45,701 bases of DNA from an uncultured Pirellulaceae bacterium (GTDB taxonomy: Bacteria; Planctomycetota; Planctomycetia; Pirellulales; Pirellulaceae), in assembly GCA_937928215.1 (NCBI GenBank), contig CALFWL010000055.1, positions 1 through 45,701 of the forward strand, given 5' to 3'. This document shows, piece by piece, positions 34,163 through 42,788 of the stretch; within the stretch, counting starts at the first letter, position 1, and the number at the start of each line of letters is the position of its first letter. A model generated the notes under the pieces. That model was given only the letters and a program-made list of their open reading frames with translations. It had not been told where the DNA came from and did not search any database. Made by a program: the position numbers and the translations under genes.

Positions 34163-35923
34163 TCACGCTCCCGCCGGTTTGCTTTCGGATTTCCCTTTTT
34201 GTCCCGAAACTTCTGCGCGTTTTGGTGGCTTGCGGTTGAGACGATTGCCGGTCAACGCCTCCAAATCGTCAACGAACAGCAAGTGCCCGTGGTCCGCAGT
34301 CAGGATGACGGCAGTTTCCGACCAGTTGCTGTTCTTCTCAACCCATTGAGTCACTTTTTGAAATGCGCGATCGCCACTGACGACGGCTCCGATTGAGTTG
34401 TCGACGTTGTTGTTGTGGTTGGCCCAGTCGACTTCACCGGCTTCAATCATCAACCAGAATCCATCGGGATCTTTTTCCAGCACCGTCAACGCGGCTTCGG
34501 TCATTTCCGCGAGCGTCGGATTCTCAATCAGGTCAGCCGGAGAGTAACGTTCGGCAGAGTTGATACCTCGAGTCGGATCGTATCTGCCATCGGCCGTGCG
34601 AAAAGGTAGGTGTCCGCCGTGACCATAAAAGCCAAACAATCGCTCGTTGTTCTCAGCGGCGGTCGTGGCAGCTTCGAGCAACGCCTGATAACCCACCTGT
34701 CCCGAGGTTCGCTGTGCCACTCGATAACGTCCTCCATTTTTGACATCGATGGCGTTGAGATCTTTTTCCGCGAGGTACTTGTTCCCCGGAAGGAAATTGT
34801 TGCCTTGCTTCTTTCGGTCGTCGCCTTTGTGCTCCGAACGCCCGCAGCCGATCAACACGTCCACTCCAGCAAGCGGTTTGTCCGGATGAGCAATTGATTT
34901 CAGGCCCAGCAGGTCTCGCGAAATATCCTGGTAATCATTCCGAGTCACGTTGTTCGCATACGCGCATGCCGGAGTCGCGTGGCTGATCGGCACGCTGGAG
35001 ACGACTCCGATCGCAACACCTTGTTTCTGCAACTGTCTGGCGATTGGTTCAACCGGTTCTCCATCGGGAGCAACGTTGATCGCGGAATTGTAAGTCTTGA
35101 TGCCGCAAAACAGCGACGTCGCCGAAGCAGCCGAGTCCGTGTAACCATGAGGCAGCGATTTTCGTCGCCCTTTCAGATAGGACGGGTCCGCAGGGCGACT
35201 CCATGGTCGATTGCCGCCGTAAGCCGCGCTGTAACCACCGCCTCGTTTGCCCTGAACCGTGACGACCTGAGCATTCACGTCGACTTGGGAATCATTGTTG
35301 TGAGGGCTGGAGACGAAGTAACCGTAATCGGACGAACTCCGCTTGTAGTCAAGAAACGCCAGCCCGGTCCCTCGTCCACGCCGGTAGGCAATTCTGCCCT
35401 CCTGATAGACTGCGGCAGCTTGAGTCGTCTGCCAATCCATGCCGTCAAAAATAATGACGATGATGTGCTTTTTTCCCGCTTCGATTGCCTGCTGCTGAAG
35501 TCGGTAGACATCCGTCTGATCAAAGTAATCGGCTTTTGGATTGAGCGTTTCATCAGGCAAGCGACCGTAAATCTCCTTCAGCTTTTCTTGGTTACGGTAA
35601 CAGCTGTTGGCTTTGTCAAAACGGTCCAGCTTGATGCCCCAAGTATAAATTGGAACCAAGCGATTCGAATGAGTTGTCCAGTTGGAAAACTTGCCTGCTC
35701 GGTCGCCCCAGTGACACCAATCGCAATCGCCCGAATCGACGGCTTCGAACTGGTAGGATCGCATGAAATCTTCGTGATGGTCTTCCGCGATTTCCGCCTG
35801 AGACTGTTTTTTTATTTCCGCATCAGATTGCTTTTCCGGCGCGGCCACTTGGGCCAAGCAAACGTTGCCGTTGAGCATCATCGCGGTCAAAATGGTCAAT
35901 GTCACTAGTCGAAAAGCCTGCAT
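34163..35923 (-). CDS. Alkaline phosphatase (PhoA superfamily), exported, with CxxCH motif
   Basis: From ATG 35923 the protein has a signal peptide (MQAFRLVTLTILTAMMLNGNVCLAQ); the longer frame to 36016 puts 31 basic residues ahead of it. Phosphomonoesterase motifs are IIFDGMDW (metal Asp160), YTDSAASATS (nucleophile Ser264), SVPISHATPACAYANN, LMIEAGEVDWANHNNN and LTADHGHLLF. It should free phosphate from organic esters outside the cytoplasm. The N-terminal extension carries CDWCHW (67-72), a CxxCH heme-c motif, within a section unlike classical PhoA. It lies downstream of an octaheme cytochrome and an amidase on the same strand. Size (586 residues) exceeds E. coli PhoA (about 470). Confidence 0.88.
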   Translation of the reverse strand: MQAFRLVTLTILTAMMLNGNVCLAQVAAPEKQSDAEIKKQSQAEIAEDHHEDFMRSYQFEAVDSGDCDWCHWGDRAGKFSNWTTHSNRLVPIYTWGIKLDRFDKANSCYRNQEKLKEIYGRLPDETLNPKADYFDQTDVYRLQQQAIEAGKKHIIVIIFDGMDWQTTQAAAVYQEGRIAYRRGRGTGLAFLDYKRSSSDYGYFVSSPHNNDSQVDVNAQVVTVQGKRGGGYSAAYGGNRPWSRPADPSYLKGRRKSLPHGYTDSAASATSLFCGIKTYNSAINVAPDGEPVEPIARQLQKQGVAIGVVSSVPISHATPACAYANNVTRNDYQDISRDLLGLKSIAHPDKPLAGVDVLIGCGRSEHKGDDRKKQGNNFLPGNKYLAEKDLNAIDVKNGGRYRVAQRTSGQVGYQALLEAATTAAENNERLFGFYGHGGHLPFRTADGRYDPTRGINSAERYSPADLIENPTLAEMTEAALTVLEKDPDGFWLMIEAGEVDWANHNNNVDNSIGAVVSGDRAFQKVTQWVEKNSNWSETAVILTADHGHLLFVDDLEALTGNRLNRKPPKRAEVSGQKGKSESKPAGA

Positions 35924-36081
35924 CGGGCGTCGTATCCATGGGTAAATTGAAGTGAGTTTCAGAGAGCCAGAATTGTAGTTTACGACCGACCTTCGTAGCA
36001 GAGGCGGTGGCCGCAAGTCGTGTAAATGCCAACAGGTTCACGTCGGAGGCGTAGCTGCCACGCGTCGCGATTGGTAGGAAT

Positions 36082-36930
36082 TCAGCCGTTGGAATCTTTC
36101 ATTGTTTTGGTCAGCAATCCATACGTCGATGGATGTCGGTCTTTGAAGCGGTGGACTTCGTGCTGGCCGGGAACCGCGACTAGGTGTTTCTGTCTTGCCT
36201 CGTCTGGATCGATCGTTGCATAAAGAATCGCTTCTTCGGCGTGATCGGCGGACGCCAGAATGCCTCCCTTGGGGTCACAGATTTTACTCTTGCCAATAAA
36301 TTCAAAGCCTCGCTCGGTCCCGATTCGATTGACGGACATGTAGTAAACATTGTTTTCCAAAGCACGAGCATTCGGGATAAAGTCGGCGACTCGCCCCGAA
36401 CCCGGTGGCCAGTTGGTCGGCAAAGCAATCAAGTCGGCACCCGCCAGCGCGAGTGAGCGAGCGGCTTCCGGAAAAGAGCTGTCGTAACAGATGTTCAAAC
36501 CGACTTGCAGATCGTCGACACCGAAGACCGCATCCGCATGGCTGCCTGACGTGGTGAACCGGTCGACTCCGAGAAACGGAAGGTGGATTTTTCGGTAACG
36601 TCCCAGCACACAAGCGGGTGTGACCAGTGCGATGGAATTGTACAGCTGCTTGTCATCGCCCCGTTCCAGGAATCCGACGATGGCTGACGTGCCCAAGTCC
36701 GCACACATTTCACAGACTCGGGCGATCGAGCTACCGCCGAAGTCTTCCGCGTGATTGAACGCTTCGTCAAACGACTCGAAGCAGTAACCGGTGATCGTGC
36801 ATTCAGGGAACACGGTTAGCGTGGCACCACTGGAGGTAGTTTCTTTCAAGCGGGAGTGGATTCTTTCGAGGTTTGAATCCGCGTTTGCGAACGCGATGTC
36901 CATCTGGACGCCGGCGACTTTGACTGACAT
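36082..36930 (-). CDS. Carbon-nitrogen hydrolase (nitrilase superfamily)
   Basis: A 282-residue cytoplasmic hydrolase with the Glu-Lys-Cys triad: Glu43 (TVFPECTITGY), Lys114 (GRYRKIHLPF) and Cys148 (LNICYDSSFPE). The fold is complete, with the opening VAGVQMDIAFANADSNLERI and ALENNVYYMSVNRIG after the cysteine. The family cleaves amides (omega-amidase, N-carbamoyl amidases, other small amides); the substrate cannot be named from sequence. ATG 36930 has GGGGAAA upstream. It follows the cytochrome gene by 44 bp and precedes the phosphatase by 158 bp, so an operon with the cytochrome is likely. Confidence 0.92.
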   Translation of the reverse strand: MSVKVAGVQMDIAFANADSNLERIHSRLKETTSSGATLTVFPECTITGYCFESFDEAFNHAEDFGGSSIARVCEMCADLGTSAIVGFLERGDDKQLYNSIALVTPACVLGRYRKIHLPFLGVDRFTTSGSHADAVFGVDDLQVGLNICYDSSFPEAARSLALAGADLIALPTNWPPGSGRVADFIPNARALENNVYYMSVNRIGTERGFEFIGKSKICDPKGGILASADHAEEAILYATIDPDEARQKHLVAVPGQHEVHRFKDRHPSTYGLLTKTMKDSNG

Positions 36931-36974
36931 TGAAAATTTCCCCGGTTGGTTGATCCAGCCCGTGTCAGGCCGAA

Positions 36975-39329
36975 TTATTGCAGCTCGTCGGCCAGTTGTT
37001 GATAGGCGGCGTTGTCAGGGTCGAGCTTCAACAACCGGTTGACCAGGACCTTCGCTTGACCTTCGTCACCCGTCTGACCGAATACGATTGCTGCGGAGTA
37101 CAAATAGTTTTCATCGTCCGGAAGTTGTTGGACGCATTCCAGCAAGTGCTTTTTGGCCAACAGATAATCTCGCTGCAGCAGGCAGGACATGGCAAATCGA
37201 TAGTGCAGCGTGTGGTTCCCCGGAATGCCTTCGCTCAGCTTTAGGTCGCGTTTGAGCAACTCATGTTCTTCTTGCCGCAAGGTCGCCGCGCGCTGGGCGA
37301 TCGCTTTTCGGTCGAGCCCCACAGATTCTTTTGCAGACGCCTGCCGCTCCATCAAGCTGGCCAATTGTGAGCGAGGCCCGGCCATCGCACCGTTCATCTT
37401 GATCGCGCGCTCGTAGGCTCCTCTGGCTCGGTCGACTCGTTGAATCTGTTCAAAGAAGCTGCCCAGCATCATTTGTCCGCTGGCTTGATCTTGATTCAGG
37501 CGCAGGAATGCTTCAAATTCTTTCAACCCCTCTTGATACGCCGTTCGCTGCGCTGCGGAAGCAACCTGGTCCCGCAAGCCGGGCGCGACCGACATGGCGA
37601 ACGTGGTTGCTTCGAGCCGTACTTGTTTGGCCGGATGCGTAAGCAGCGGAAGTACGCTTTGCGATGCTTCGTGCGCTCGTTCGGAAAGGGTGCTCAGGAA
37701 TTCCGTCAGGCGTCGGATGGCGGCGACTTGTAGCTGCGGGTCAGAAGCTTCGACCAACTCCAACGCGTTTTCGAAAGAATCGACATTATTTTCGGTTGCC
37801 AGGATTGCACTCGATCGGATGATCGATGGCGCGGTCGCGTCTCGCGCGAGGCGATTGAGCAGATTCGATTGACTCGATAAGCCGACTGCTAAATCTTCGT
37901 AGTACTGGGTCTTTGGCGGTGAGGTTTCTGCCGGATACCATTTCTTGACCGCGTCGAGCATCTGATGGTTGATGCGTTCAAGCTCTTTTTCAACTGTTTC
38001 ATCGCCACTTTCAGCGGCAATGATCCAATCGAGGTATTGCTTCAATGGGCGACGGTTTTCATCCTCAGGCAGTTTCGATTTATCGATATGGCAGGCGGTG
38101 CACGCGTTGGGCGTCCCTGCCGTTACGCTCAGGTCCGGTCGCGGAACTCGAAAACTGTGGTCGTGTCGCTGGTCAACCTCCATGTAAGTGGTATGAGGCA
38201 TGTGGCAATTGATGCACAGGGCTCCGGCGGTGCCCGGCTGATGGAAATGATGGCTGATCGAATCGTATTTCCCCGCCGCGTGTTGGTGACACGAAGTGCA
38301 AACTTGATTGCCTTCATACTTCAAACGTGTTGAATGGGGATCGTGGCAATCCGTGCAGCGAATTCCTTTGTGATACATTTTGCTTTGCAGGAACGATCCA
38401 TAAACGTAATCTTCATCGCGGATTTGCCCATCAACATGGTAGACCGGATTCTGAATCGTTTGCACGGCGTAAAATTCGTCGAACCGACAACCCGCCGTGA
38501 AGCCTTCGACGACGACCGTTCGTCGCGAGTGGCAGGGGGCACATGTTTCGACTTGAGGGAGGTTGCTCTCTGTTTTCAGGTCCGGCAGCCCCGTGCCGTG
38601 ATTGCGATCCCAAAAAAATCCCTTGTTCGCTACGACTTGCTGGTGAAGGCTTCCGGGCCCATGACAGGATTCGCAACTGACATCGATGTCCGTGAAGGTG
38701 GTTGCAAAACGGTTGGACTGGACGTCAAACTTTTTCTGTAAATTGGTGCTGTGACATTCGGCGCAGCTGACGTTCCAGTTCTGCGTCACACCGGTCCAAT
38801 GGAGCGGATCATCAGGTTGCAGCTTGTCAGAAACGTCGGGCGGTTGCAGGTAGAACCATGTCTTCTTCTGAGTATCCCAGGACAGCCGCAGAACCTGCAC
38901 TCGACCGATCGCGTTTTTATCGGTCGCTCCAGCGGCGGGTGGTTCAATCTCCACCATGAACTGCTGGAGTGGCTCGATGCCGAACGTGTATTTCACCTGA
39001 TAGTCATGCAACTGTCCGTCCGGTCCCTCGGTCCGCACCATGAACTTTTCGCCATCTCGGTACATTCGCGACGTGATTCCAAAGATCGTCAACGTTTGGT
39101 CATTGAAATCGGCCAAGACGGTGGAATCGTCCGCGATCGCCATCGCCAGATCGTGGTGTGAACCGTGAAACAGTGACGCTTGTTCCTGGTGGCACTCGAC
39201 GCATGATTGCCGACCGACAAATTCCGCCTTCAAATCCGTTGGCAGCCCCGAATAGTAGTCTGCCAGCAGATAGCCGCCACCCAGCGTCAGGATGATGGCA
39301 ACGATGATAATCGTTCTGGAACGGTTCAT
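36975..39329 (-). CDS. Membrane-anchored octaheme c-type cytochrome with HEAT/TPR-like C-terminus
   Basis: An N-terminal helix (RTIIIVAIILTLGGGYLLADYY) anchors or exports the protein. Eight CxxCH motifs follow: CVECH (43), CAECH (189), CESCH (219), CAPCH (263), CTDCH (325), CTSCH (344), CINCH (372) and CTACH (410). The arrangement resembles cytochrome c554/NrfB-like multiheme modules (SCVECHQEQASLFHGSHHDLAM; CTDCHDPHS; CINCHMPHTTY). Residues of about 480-600 look like HEAT repeats and 600-784 like TPRs (PDDENYLYSAAIVFGQTGDEGQAKVLVNRLLKLDPDNAAY). It probably carries electrons in the periplasm while the repeats bind partners; neither redox partner nor substrate is known. First gene of the run cytochrome-amidase-phosphatase. 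Confidence 0.9.
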   Translation of the reverse strand: MNRSRTIIIVAIILTLGGGYLLADYYSGLPTDLKAEFVGRQSCVECHQEQASLFHGSHHDLAMAIADDSTVLADFNDQTLTIFGITSRMYRDGEKFMVRTEGPDGQLHDYQVKYTFGIEPLQQFMVEIEPPAAGATDKNAIGRVQVLRLSWDTQKKTWFYLQPPDVSDKLQPDDPLHWTGVTQNWNVSCAECHSTNLQKKFDVQSNRFATTFTDIDVSCESCHGPGSLHQQVVANKGFFWDRNHGTGLPDLKTESNLPQVETCAPCHSRRTVVVEGFTAGCRFDEFYAVQTIQNPVYHVDGQIRDEDYVYGSFLQSKMYHKGIRCTDCHDPHSTRLKYEGNQVCTSCHQHAAGKYDSISHHFHQPGTAGALCINCHMPHTTYMEVDQRHDHSFRVPRPDLSVTAGTPNACTACHIDKSKLPEDENRRPLKQYLDWIIAAESGDETVEKELERINHQMLDAVKKWYPAETSPPKTQYYEDLAVGLSSQSNLLNRLARDATAPSIIRSSAILATENNVDSFENALELVEASDPQLQVAAIRRLTEFLSTLSERAHEASQSVLPLLTHPAKQVRLEATTFAMSVAPGLRDQVASAAQRTAYQEGLKEFEAFLRLNQDQASGQMMLGSFFEQIQRVDRARGAYERAIKMNGAMAGPRSQLASLMERQASAKESVGLDRKAIAQRAATLRQEEHELLKRDLKLSEGIPGNHTLHYRFAMSCLLQRDYLLAKKHLLECVQQLPDDENYLYSAAIVFGQTGDEGQAKVLVNRLLKLDPDNAAYQQLADELQ

Positions 39330-39472
39330 GACGATACAGTGTTGGAAAAGGAATTGGCTGCGGATATCGCCATCACTCCATCATACCCTCGTCAGAAATC
39401 GACGGAAATGGTCTTGCATCGTCTTCAGGGCTCGCAGTCGTGTTAAAATTGTGATCGTTAGCGACAGAAAGG

Positions 39473-40852
39473 ATGGAAACGGCAGACGCGATGTCCAAAT
39501 CAGAGTCAGGTAATCAACCGCTTGCTCGATCACCAGCACTTCGATTGCAGTTGGAAGCAGCCGGGTTGGCGGGTTCATGTGTGGATCTGAATGCCCTGTC
39601 CTGCCCCGCGTTTGCGGGCGCGGCAGACAAGTTTGACACCGGATTTTGCTGGTGCCCGCACCCGTTGCCGCTAGGAAAGTCGGTCCATTTGGCAAGTTCT
39701 CGTTTGAGCCAGCAGCTGGAGTCATTTCCGGCGTGGTTTGATGCCTTGCGAACGTTTGGTTGTTCGGTCAAATCGGACCAGCTGTTTCTGATTACCGCAC
39801 AAGGCACAACGGCTGATCGTTTTGTGAATCGAATTGGGGAGCTGTTCGGGATTCCGGTGGTCAGTATCAAACGATTTCCGAACCGAGTGACCGGGGCGTG
39901 GATCGAGCGCCAGAAGAAGCTTTCCGAGGAATCCCCTGAATGGACTCAGACGATGTGGATTGAGCCGGCGTCAGGCGTTTCGATGGACGCTCTTCTAATT
40001 GCCATCGCTAGTGAAGTACGTGTGCTGCGGGTACGAAACCAAGGCAACGTTCACCGCGCGCTAACCGCGCGACTTGAATCAAGTAGCGGTCGAACGTGGC
40101 TGCTGATTGACTCGTCGCTGACTAGGGCCGATGTGGCTGAGCCATTGATCGATGCAGGAGCAACGAGTTGGTGGTTGTACGACTCGGATGCTCAAGCCGT
40201 TCATGCACCGCCTTCACCGCTTGGGAAACGGGCTCGGGAATCGGTATTCGCCGGTTCAGTGGTTCCGTTGGACCAGGTGGACTCGGTCGATTACGCGATC
40301 CATTGGACTCGTCGAAGGCATGGTGCGTGGCCCGACCAGAGCGATCCGGCTTATCTAGATGACCTGATCTTTCGAAGGGACGCGAGTGACCATCGGGCTC
40401 TTTCTTCGTTGCGAAGAATCTTGATGACTCAGCGTATCATCGCCAGCAATGATCTGACTCGTGCACCGACGCCGGTGGTGTGCTTTGCGGATGTCCTGCT
40501 GACAGAAATTGAAAAGCGGCGCACATTCCGCAATCATCTTGGGCGTTGGGATTTTGAGCCTTACGGAATCGCGATTCGGAAAGACTGCTTGAAAGGTTTG
40601 GGGGCTCGTTCCGTGATCTACGGCGATGACGATGATTGGAATCGGCTGCCCGACCCGGATCGACCTTTTTTTCAGTTGGCAACGGGCAAAGAAAGCAAGC
40701 TCGATTGGCAAACGGAGCGAGAAATCCGTGTGTGTGGGGATCTGTCTTTGAAACAGTTTGGCCCCGACGAAGCGATCGTGTTTGTGCCCTCGAAGGATGA
40801 AGCCGAGTTGGTCGCTCCACTCAGTCGCTGGCCTGTTGTGGTGCTCGGGTGA
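39473..40852 (+). CDS. Protein of unknown function with DUF2971/AbiGi-like C-terminal region
   Basis: I do not recognise the whole protein. The N-terminal half looks alpha/beta (SDQLFLITAQGTTADRFVNRIGELFGIPVVSI; RTWLLIDSSLTRADVAEPLIDAGATSWWLYD), with a cysteine-rich patch near the start (FCWCPHPLPLGKSV). The last 120 residues (VCFADVLLTEIEKRRTFRNHLGRWDFEPYGIAIRKDCL...VIYGDDDDW...DWQTEREIRV...EAIVFVPSKDEAEL) follow a pattern I associate with DUF2971 and AbiGi-type proteins: an early F(A/S)D, a YGIAI strand, and an ERE(I/W)RV motif. That link is from memory. No signal peptide. ATG 39473 touches AAAGG, so ATG 39491 may be the real start. It stands alone between two minus/plus units. Confidence 0.75.
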   Translation: METADAMSKSESGNQPLARSPALRLQLEAAGLAGSCVDLNALSCPAFAGAADKFDTGFCWCPHPLPLGKSVHLASSRLSQQLESFPAWFDALRTFGCSVKSDQLFLITAQGTTADRFVNRIGELFGIPVVSIKRFPNRVTGAWIERQKKLSEESPEWTQTMWIEPASGVSMDALLIAIASEVRVLRVRNQGNVHRALTARLESSSGRTWLLIDSSLTRADVAEPLIDAGATSWWLYDSDAQAVHAPPSPLGKRARESVFAGSVVPLDQVDSVDYAIHWTRRRHGAWPDQSDPAYLDDLIFRRDASDHRALSSLRRILMTQRIIASNDLTRAPTPVVCFADVLLTEIEKRRTFRNHLGRWDFEPYGIAIRKDCLKGLGARSVIYGDDDDWNRLPDPDRPFFQLATGKESKLDWQTEREIRVCGDLSLKQFGPDEAIVFVPSKDEAELVAPLSRWPVVVLG

Positions 40853-41049
40853 ACGGCGTGCTTTTGCCCACCGGATCGAAATTTGGGGCTTCGGTCGGAA
40901 TTCGCCCGACTCACTTCTGCCATGCCTTTGCTATTCGAGTCGACGGAACGAACCGCTAGCGTTGTCCGTTTCAAGGCAGAATCGACTTGCTGTTGAGTGA
41001 ACATTTCTGTAATTACGAATCACGAACCTTTCGCGCCTCAGGTCAATGG
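40853..41049. other. Intergenic region upstream of the split BamA genes
   Basis: No gene. The POTRA gene's open frame extends back into it to TTG 40987 but without a signal-peptide-like start. A promoter for the POTRA gene is expected here; none was assigned. Confidence 0.35.
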
Positions 41050-42624
41050 ATGGACCAAACGTTGCCTTTACAAAACGCACAACCTAAGAAAAACCAACGC
41101 GAGACTCGACGGAAGCACGCGCGGTCGGCTCGTTTGATTGCGGTTTTGTTTGCTTCAATCGGGATTTCGGCCTCGGGTTGCCAGATGGGAATGCTGGCTG
41201 CCAACAAAGAACTACCTGTCCCCGCTGCCCAATTGGAACCGGGGCAATTCGAAACGGTGCGGTACCAAAGTCCGGGCGGTTCGGGATCAAGAAACGCTCC
41301 GACTGCGGGAGGTCTTCGTCGACAGCCTCGCGACGAAGTTTACACACCTGATCCCTGGGAAACGCTGGCTCCTGGAGCCAATGGCGAAGAAATTGATCAG
41401 GCCAACGTGATCATCGACGTGGTGATTCAGGGAAACCAAGCCGTTCAAGAGCATGAAATTCTCGGCATGATCCAGTCTCGGGTCGGTCGCTACTTTGACG
41501 CTGACAAGCTTCAGCGAGATGTGGATCAGTTGTGGCGACTGCCGGAAGTCAATCGAGTCAACGGCCCGTACATCAATCGCAGCGATGATGGCGTGGTGAT
41601 CACGTTTGACATTGTCGAACGCAATGTGATCCGAGAAATTAAATTCGTCGGCAATCGGGGTATTTCAGATCGTGGTCTTCGCAAGAAGGCAGGGTTGGAG
41701 CCCGGTATGCCGTTTAACGCTCATGAAATTCGGATGGCAAAATCGCGACTGGAAGACCTTTACAAGGAAAAGGGATTCCCTCGAACGCAAGTCGAACTTT
41801 CCAACGCAGAAGGTGTTGATCCTTCCACGGTCGTGTTTCTGATCCACGAAGACCAGAAGCAACGGGTTTGGGATGTCGAATTTGAAGGGAACGAAATTGC
41901 TTCGGACGGTCGACTGCGAAGCTTTATCGAGTCCAAGCCAGGCATCGCAAAACTGTTTGGTGGAAACGTCAAACGAGACGAAATCGAGCAAGACGTGCTT
42001 CGTCTGACCAACTACTACCGCAGCCTTGGGTTCTTCAACGCCCGTGTCGGTCGCGAAGTCAGCGAGAGCAACGATGGCAAGTGGGTTACGATTCGTTTTA
42101 TCATCGACGAAGGGCCTCGCTATAAGGTTCGCAACGTCTCTTTCATCGGAAACAAGTCCTACCAAGCCGATCAACTGCTTGGTCTGTTGGAACTGAAGCC
42201 GGGTGAAGAAGATGCTCCCGAGTTTAACTCAACCAAAATGAACAAGGACGTCGTTGCGCTGCAAACGTTGTACGGCAGCGAAGGTTTCGTGTTTGCCACG
42301 GTTCAGGCGGAGCCAAGATTTTTAGAGGAGCCGGGGCTGCTGGACATGGTCTACAAGATTGACGAAGGCGAACAATACCGCGTCGGTCGGATCAATGTTC
42401 ATTTCGAAGGCGACTATGGGATCACCAAACGAGAAGTTGTGTTAAGCCGTCTTGGGCTCAACCCAGGCGACAAGATTGATGCCAACTTAATTCGTAAAGC
42501 CGAAAGTCGGCTTGGGGCATCGCAAATCTTTGCAGGTCGATCGACTCCAGGAGCCCAACCGCCCAAGGTCGTGGTGCGGCCTCCGGAACTGGGTGGAGCT
42601 TCTTCCGGAACGATGCGACGTTAG
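41050..42624 (+). CDS. POTRA-only half of a divided BamA-type outer-membrane assembly factor
   Basis: From ATG 41050 a basic N-terminus (RRKHARSARLIAVLFASIGISASGC) carries a hydrophobic stretch and a lipobox-like Cys44, so this is probably a periplasm-facing lipoprotein. From about residue 115 it is a string of POTRA domains, which fold client barrels: (1) VIIDVVIQGNQAVQEHEILGMI, (2) NVIREIKFVGNRGISDRGLRKKAGLEPG, (3) QRVWDVEFEGNEIASDGRLRSFI, (4) YKVRNVSFIGNKSYQADQLLGLL, (5) YRVGRINVHFEGDYGITKREVVLSRLGLNPGD. The fifth stops after its two helices (RKAESRLGASQIF) and runs into a proline-rich end (GAQPPKVVVRPPELGGASS), with no barrel. The matching last strand is found in the next gene. Confidence 0.9.
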   Translation: MDQTLPLQNAQPKKNQRETRRKHARSARLIAVLFASIGISASGCQMGMLAANKELPVPAAQLEPGQFETVRYQSPGGSGSRNAPTAGGLRRQPRDEVYTPDPWETLAPGANGEEIDQANVIIDVVIQGNQAVQEHEILGMIQSRVGRYFDADKLQRDVDQLWRLPEVNRVNGPYINRSDDGVVITFDIVERNVIREIKFVGNRGISDRGLRKKAGLEPGMPFNAHEIRMAKSRLEDLYKEKGFPRTQVELSNAEGVDPSTVVFLIHEDQKQRVWDVEFEGNEIASDGRLRSFIESKPGIAKLFGGNVKRDEIEQDVLRLTNYYRSLGFFNARVGREVSESNDGKWVTIRFIIDEGPRYKVRNVSFIGNKSYQADQLLGLLELKPGEEDAPEFNSTKMNKDVVALQTLYGSEGFVFATVQAEPRFLEEPGLLDMVYKIDEGEQYRVGRINVHFEGDYGITKREVVLSRLGLNPGDKIDANLIRKAESRLGASQIFAGRSTPGAQPPKVVVRPPELGGASSGTMRR

Positions 42625-42788
42625 GCAGCAGGAAAGTATAAACGACCAATCAGGATACTGGAAACTCGGCAGATGCGCTCCATCGATGGATGGGGTTCAT
42701 TTTGCCACTCGCCTTAACTGGTGAACTGACTGACAGGCCAACAGGACAAAGCGGATGCTGATCCGTTACCGCAGGAAATAAAAGCAAC
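42625..42788. other. Gap between the two halves of the BamA pair
   Basis: The 164-bp gap holds no gene and no clear terminator, so the two genes may be co-transcribed. A purine-rich GCAGGAAAT stretch about 11 bases before ATG 42789 may be the ribosome site. The two genes lie in different frames, so one base of sequencing error would not join them. Confidence 0.4.

Noticed and set aside
34979-35908. 309-codon plus-strand frame opposite the alkaline phosphatase
   Set aside because: Antisense to the phosphatase motifs; no independent support.
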